DNA from: Arcobacter sp.
GTDB taxonomy: Bacteria; Acidobacteriota; Terriglobia; Bryobacterales; Bryobacteraceae
Length of the DNA stretch: 63,814 nt
Reading direction: 5' to 3'
NCBI GenBank assembly: GCA_020723085.1
Contig: DYJN01000020.1
Span: 1-63,814 of the forward strand
Under the pieces are notes generated by a model. That model saw nothing but the letters and a program-made list of their open reading frames with translations, ran no database searches and was not told where the DNA came from. Both the position numbers and the translations under genes were made by a program. This document shows positions 61,139 to 63,814 of the stretch, piece by piece (position 1 is the first letter of the stretch; the number at the start of each line of letters is the position of its first letter).

Positions 61139-61993
61139 ATGCAACTGGCCACATTTCTGTCCCCTGGCGGCACGGCGCTGCCCGGACTCGTCCGGGACGG
61201 GCGGCTGATCAGCCTCCAGCCGGCGGGCTTTTCTTCCGTTCTGGAGATCATCGCCTCGGCGCCGGGTTCGCTCGACCGCGTCCGGCGATGCCTGGAGACA
61301 GTCCCTGATCCCGGCGTCCCGCTGGAGGGCGCCGTGCTGCTGGCGCCCATTCCCAGGCCGCCCAAGATCCTCTGCGCGGGCCTGAATTACCGCGACCACG
61401 CGGCGGAAGCCAGGATGGAGATTCCCTCCGTTCCGACGATTTTCAGCAAATGTCACAATACGATTATCGGGCCTGGCGCGCCAATCATTTTGCCGAAAAA
61501 CACCCGCAAGCCGGACTATGAGGCGGAATTCGCCTTTGTGATCGGCCGCGGCGGGCGGCACATTCCGGCCGAAAAGTGGCAAGAACATGTCTTCGGCTAC
61601 CTCTGCTTCAACGACGTCAGCGCGCGCGATTTCCAGCTCGCCACTTCGCAGTGGCTGATGGGAAAGACGTTCGACGGGTTCGCTCCAACGGGGCCTTGGA
61701 TCACGACGGCGGATGAAATCGACGACCCGCACGCGCTTTCCATCGAGCTTTTTCTGAACGGCGAGCGCATGCAGGCGTCAAATACGCGGGAATTGATCTT
61801 CAAAATTCCGGATCTGATCGCATTCATTTCCAGCGTATTGACGCTCGAGCCGGGCGACATCATCGCCACCGGCACGCCTGCGGGCGTGGGCTTTTCGAAG
61901 AAGCCGCCGCGGTGGCTGCGGCCGGGCGACGAAACCGTGGTGCGCATCGAAGGGCTCGGCGAGCTGCGCAACCCCGTGGTGGCGGAAGCGTGA
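61139..61993 (+). CDS. fumarylacetoacetate hydrolase family enzyme
   Basis: This 284-residue FAH-family protein has a metal-dependent hydrolase or decarboxylase fold. Conserved stretches include KILCAGLNYRDHAAEA, the metal ligands in KPDYEAEFAFVIGRGG and CFNDVSARDFQ, and IIATGTPAGVGF at the C-terminus. Substrates in the family range from acylpyruvates to catechol-pathway intermediates. Its stop overlaps the start of the following aminotransferase (GTGA), so both are translated together. Confidence 0.9.
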   Translation: MQLATFLSPGGTALPGLVRDGRLISLQPAGFSSVLEIIASAPGSLDRVRRCLETVPDPGVPLEGAVLLAPIPRPPKILCAGLNYRDHAAEARMEIPSVPTIFSKCHNTIIGPGAPIILPKNTRKPDYEAEFAFVIGRGGRHIPAEKWQEHVFGYLCFNDVSARDFQLATSQWLMGKTFDGFAPTGPWITTADEIDDPHALSIELFLNGERMQASNTRELIFKIPDLIAFISSVLTLEPGDIIATGTPAGVGFSKKPPRWLRPGDETVVRIEGLGELRNPVVAEA

Positions 61994-63168
61994 GCCCGTT
62001 CTCGTCCCGGACGCCCCGCTCCTTCCGGCCCAACCGCCTGACGGCGCGGGCGGCGGCGCTGCGGCAGTCGGGCGCGCCGCTGATCGATCTCACGATGTCG
62101 AACCCGACGCAGGCGGGCATCGCTTATCCGGAAAGGGAGATCCTGCTGGCCCTCAACGACGCCCGCGCCCTGCGCTACGAGCCGTCTCCGCAAGGCCATC
62201 CGGAGGCGCGGCGCTCCATCGCGGAGTGGCATGCCCGGCACGAGGCGGCGGTGGATCCGGATCACCTGATCCTCGCCTCCAGCACGAGCGAAGCTTACTC
62301 CTGGCTGTTCAAGCTGCTGTGCCAGCCCGGGGATGCGGTGATGACTCCGCGCCCATCTTACCCGCTCTTCGAGTGCCTGGCCGAACTGGAGGGCGTGCGC
62401 GCGGTCCAGTACCCGCTGCCGGACCATTGGGGCTGGCGGCTGGATATTGCCGAACTGGAGATCCACCTCGACCCGCGCGCCCGCGCGGTGGTGGTGGTGA
62501 ATCCGAACAATCCCACGGGCACTTACCTGCGTGCGGAGGACTGGCTGCGGCTCCAGGAGTTCGCCGCAACGCGCGGGCTGGCGGTGATCTCGGACGAGGT
62601 GTTTTTCGATTACGCCTGGCGCCCTGCATCGCCCCGCGTTTCGTCGCTCCAGGAACCCCATTTGGCCCTGACGTTCACCCTCGGGGGGCTGTCGAAGACC
62701 GCCGCCCTGCCGCAGATGAAGCTCGGCTGGATCCATGTGGCCGGGCCGGAGGAGCTCCGGCGCGAAGCGCTCGAGCGCCTGGAATGGATCGCCGATGCTT
62801 ACTTGCCCGCCTCTGCGCCGGTTCAGCTGGCCGCACCGCGGTGGCTGGCACTGGCGCCGGAAATGCAAGCGCGCGTTCTGAACCGCGTGCTCGGCAATCT
62901 GGACGCCTTGCGCGCCTGCCTGGACGCAGGTTCGGCCTGGCGGGTTGCCGGGGGCGAAGGCGGGTGGACGGCGGTGGTCGAAGCGCCCCGGATCCACTCG
63001 GGCGAGGAATGGGCGTTGCGCTGCCTGGAAGAGGCTTACGTGCTGGTTCAGCCGGGCTTCTTCTACGATTTCGAGCGCGAGGCGTTCCTGGCTGTCAGCC
63101 TCCTGCCCGCGCCGGAGGCATTCCTGGAAGCGCTGGGCCGTCTGAAGCAGATATTGAGATCAATTTGA
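61990..63168 (+). CDS. class I aminotransferase (AspC/ATase-like)
   Basis: This 392-residue fold-type I PLP enzyme has the NNPTG motif (173-177), D202 (VISDEVFFDY) and the Schiff-base lysine K236 (GGLSKTAALPQMKLGW). It probably transaminates an amino acid; the specific substrate is not clear. The start is a GTG overlapping the FAH gene stop, with a typical N-terminus (SFRPNRLTARAAALRQSG). A PLP enzyme coupled to an FAH hydrolase suggests an amino acid catabolic route. Confidence 0.88.
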   Translation: MSPFSSRTPRSFRPNRLTARAAALRQSGAPLIDLTMSNPTQAGIAYPEREILLALNDARALRYEPSPQGHPEARRSIAEWHARHEAAVDPDHLILASSTSEAYSWLFKLLCQPGDAVMTPRPSYPLFECLAELEGVRAVQYPLPDHWGWRLDIAELEIHLDPRARAVVVVNPNNPTGTYLRAEDWLRLQEFAATRGLAVISDEVFFDYAWRPASPRVSSLQEPHLALTFTLGGLSKTAALPQMKLGWIHVAGPEELRREALERLEWIADAYLPASAPVQLAAPRWLALAPEMQARVLNRVLGNLDALRACLDAGSAWRVAGGEGGWTAVVEAPRIHSGEEWALRCLEEAYVLVQPGFFYDFEREAFLAVSLLPAPEAFLEALGRLKQILRSI

Positions 63169-63194
63169 CTGGAACCGGCGCAGGCCGGTAGACT
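63165..63194 (+). promoter_or_regulatory. promoter of adk
   Basis: TTGACT (63165-63170, overlapping the aminotransferase stop) and TAGACT (63189-63194) are separated by 18 bp, about 20 bp upstream of the adk start. Confidence 0.5.
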
Positions 63195-63212
63195 GCTGGT
63201 CAGGACTGCGCC

Positions 63213-63814
63213 TTGCCGAGCCTGAGACACTCTCAAAGTGCCGCTTCCGCCGCCACGCGGACATTCCTTCTGCTGGGTCCTCCGGGCTGCGGCAAGGGGA
63301 CGCAGGCGGAGCGGTTGGCCAGGCATTTCGCGGTTCCCGCCATCTCCACCGGCGAAATGATCCGGAGCGAGATCAAGGCGGGGACCGAACTTGGCAAGCT
63401 GGCGGCCGCAGTCACGATCACCGGCGGGCTGCTCAGCGATGACCTGGTGAATCAGATTGTGCGGTCGCGCCTGTCCAGGGACGACTGCCGCGCCGGCTTC
63501 CTGCTGGACGGCTACCCGCGCACGGTTCCGCAGGCGGAATACCTGGCGGCGCTGCTCGACGAACTCGGGCTTCCGCAGCCTCTGGTGCTCCACATCGACG
63601 TGCCCCAGAAGTTGCTGATCGAGCGGACGTGCAACCGCCGCTACTGCCCGCAGTGCGGCGCGATCTATAACCTGAGCACGCACCCGCCGAAACGCGCCGG
63701 CCAGTGCGATGCCTGCGGGACGGAGCTCAAGCAGCGCGACGACGACCGTGAAGAGACCGTGCGCAACCGTCTGGCTGCCTATGAGCGCAGCACCGCCCCG
63801 CTGATCGGCCATTA
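63213..63814 (+). CDS. adk: adenylate kinase, zinc-lid type (truncated by window end)
   Basis: Adenylate kinase converts ATP and AMP to two ADP. The reading frame opens at a TTG with AGGA upstream; an in-frame stop lies shortly before, and no ATG is available. The P-loop GPPGCGKGT is at about 22-30, the AMP-binding ISTGEMIRSEI and GYPRT follow, and the LID carries a four-Cys zinc site (CPQCG...CDACG). The C-terminal end lies beyond the window. About 15 extra N-terminal residues precede the usual start of the fold. Confidence 0.93.
   Translation, partial: MPSLRHSQSAASAATRTFLLLGPPGCGKGTQAERLARHFAVPAISTGEMIRSEIKAGTELGKLAAAVTITGGLLSDDLVNQIVRSRLSRDDCRAGFLLDGYPRTVPQAEYLAALLDELGLPQPLVLHIDVPQKLLIERTCNRRYCPQCGAIYNLSTHPPKRAGQCDACGTELKQRDDDREETVRNRLAAYERSTAPLIGH

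Noticed and set aside
61597-62997. Minus-strand frame opposite the class I aminotransferase
   Set aside because: It is antisense to two well-supported coupled genes and lacks motifs.

Overview
The window is 63.8 kb of GC-rich bacterial chromosome with densely packed genes on both strands. It carries about 61 protein genes, four tRNAs, one gene remnant and a tandem repeat at the left edge. No rRNA, CRISPR array, insertion sequence or integrated phage was recognised. The gene content suggests an Acidobacteriota member, probably near Solibacter/Bryobacter. The reasons are an EF-P with a longer modification loop, a remnant of an Oar-like TonB-dependent receptor, many Tat-signal enzymes, and several small conserved-looking proteins without named functions. 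This placement is inference from family resemblance; no marker gene was compared.

Left part (1-13.5 kb): a five-copy 31-bp GC-rich repeat; an FAD monooxygenase, a PAP2 phosphatase, a NYN-domain protein, tRNA nucleotidyltransferase (cca) and a XerD-type recombinase; then a 2H phosphoesterase, a GH16 glucanase, a beta-propeller protein, and a Gfo/Idh/MocA oxidoreductase paired with a class III aminotransferase. Elongation factor P and a radical SAM enzyme converge at 12.5 kb.

Middle part (13.6-30.2 kb): a soluble PRC/MgtE-N/CBS protein directly abutting an NRAMP-like permease with an altered metal site (probable Mg2+ uptake); an asparaginase-type Ntn hydrolase; aroA; an orphan ATPase-type sensor kinase; tpiA; a translationally coupled set comprising HAD phosphatase and small membrane protein, then a degenerate histidine kinase, LuxR-type regulator and amidohydrolase; tRNA-Leu and tRNA-Phe; and an NlpC/P60 peptidase coupled to a muropeptide-type epimerase.

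Right-middle part (30.2-47 kb): a TonB-receptor remnant, an MsbA-like ABC exporter divergent from a parvulin isomerase, a PilZ-J-domain fusion, an HlyD-type adaptor, a DapA-like aldolase, the F0 genes atpZ-atpI-atpB-atpE (no F1 genes and no b subunit here), tRNA-Leu, a CE1-like esterase, tRNA-Pro, and a minus-strand run of rsbW-like, STAS, LuxR regulator, scpA, scpB, rluB and a CoA-binding protein. This run joins stress signalling and chromosome segregation genes.

Right part (47-63.8 kb): an orphan 1009-residue protein with phage-tail-like modules and a TIM-barrel-like C-terminus; a zinc-ribbon/membrane/lectin-like protein; msrPQ; a DUF362 protein with a glycosidase-like partner; a SurA-like lipoprotein; fabD; an RND pump gene; a FAH-family hydrolase coupled to a class I aminotransferase; and adenylate kinase running off the right end. 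The strongest leads are the 1009-residue protein, the Mg2+ transport pair, the PilZ-J fusion and the degenerate or atypical two-component proteins.
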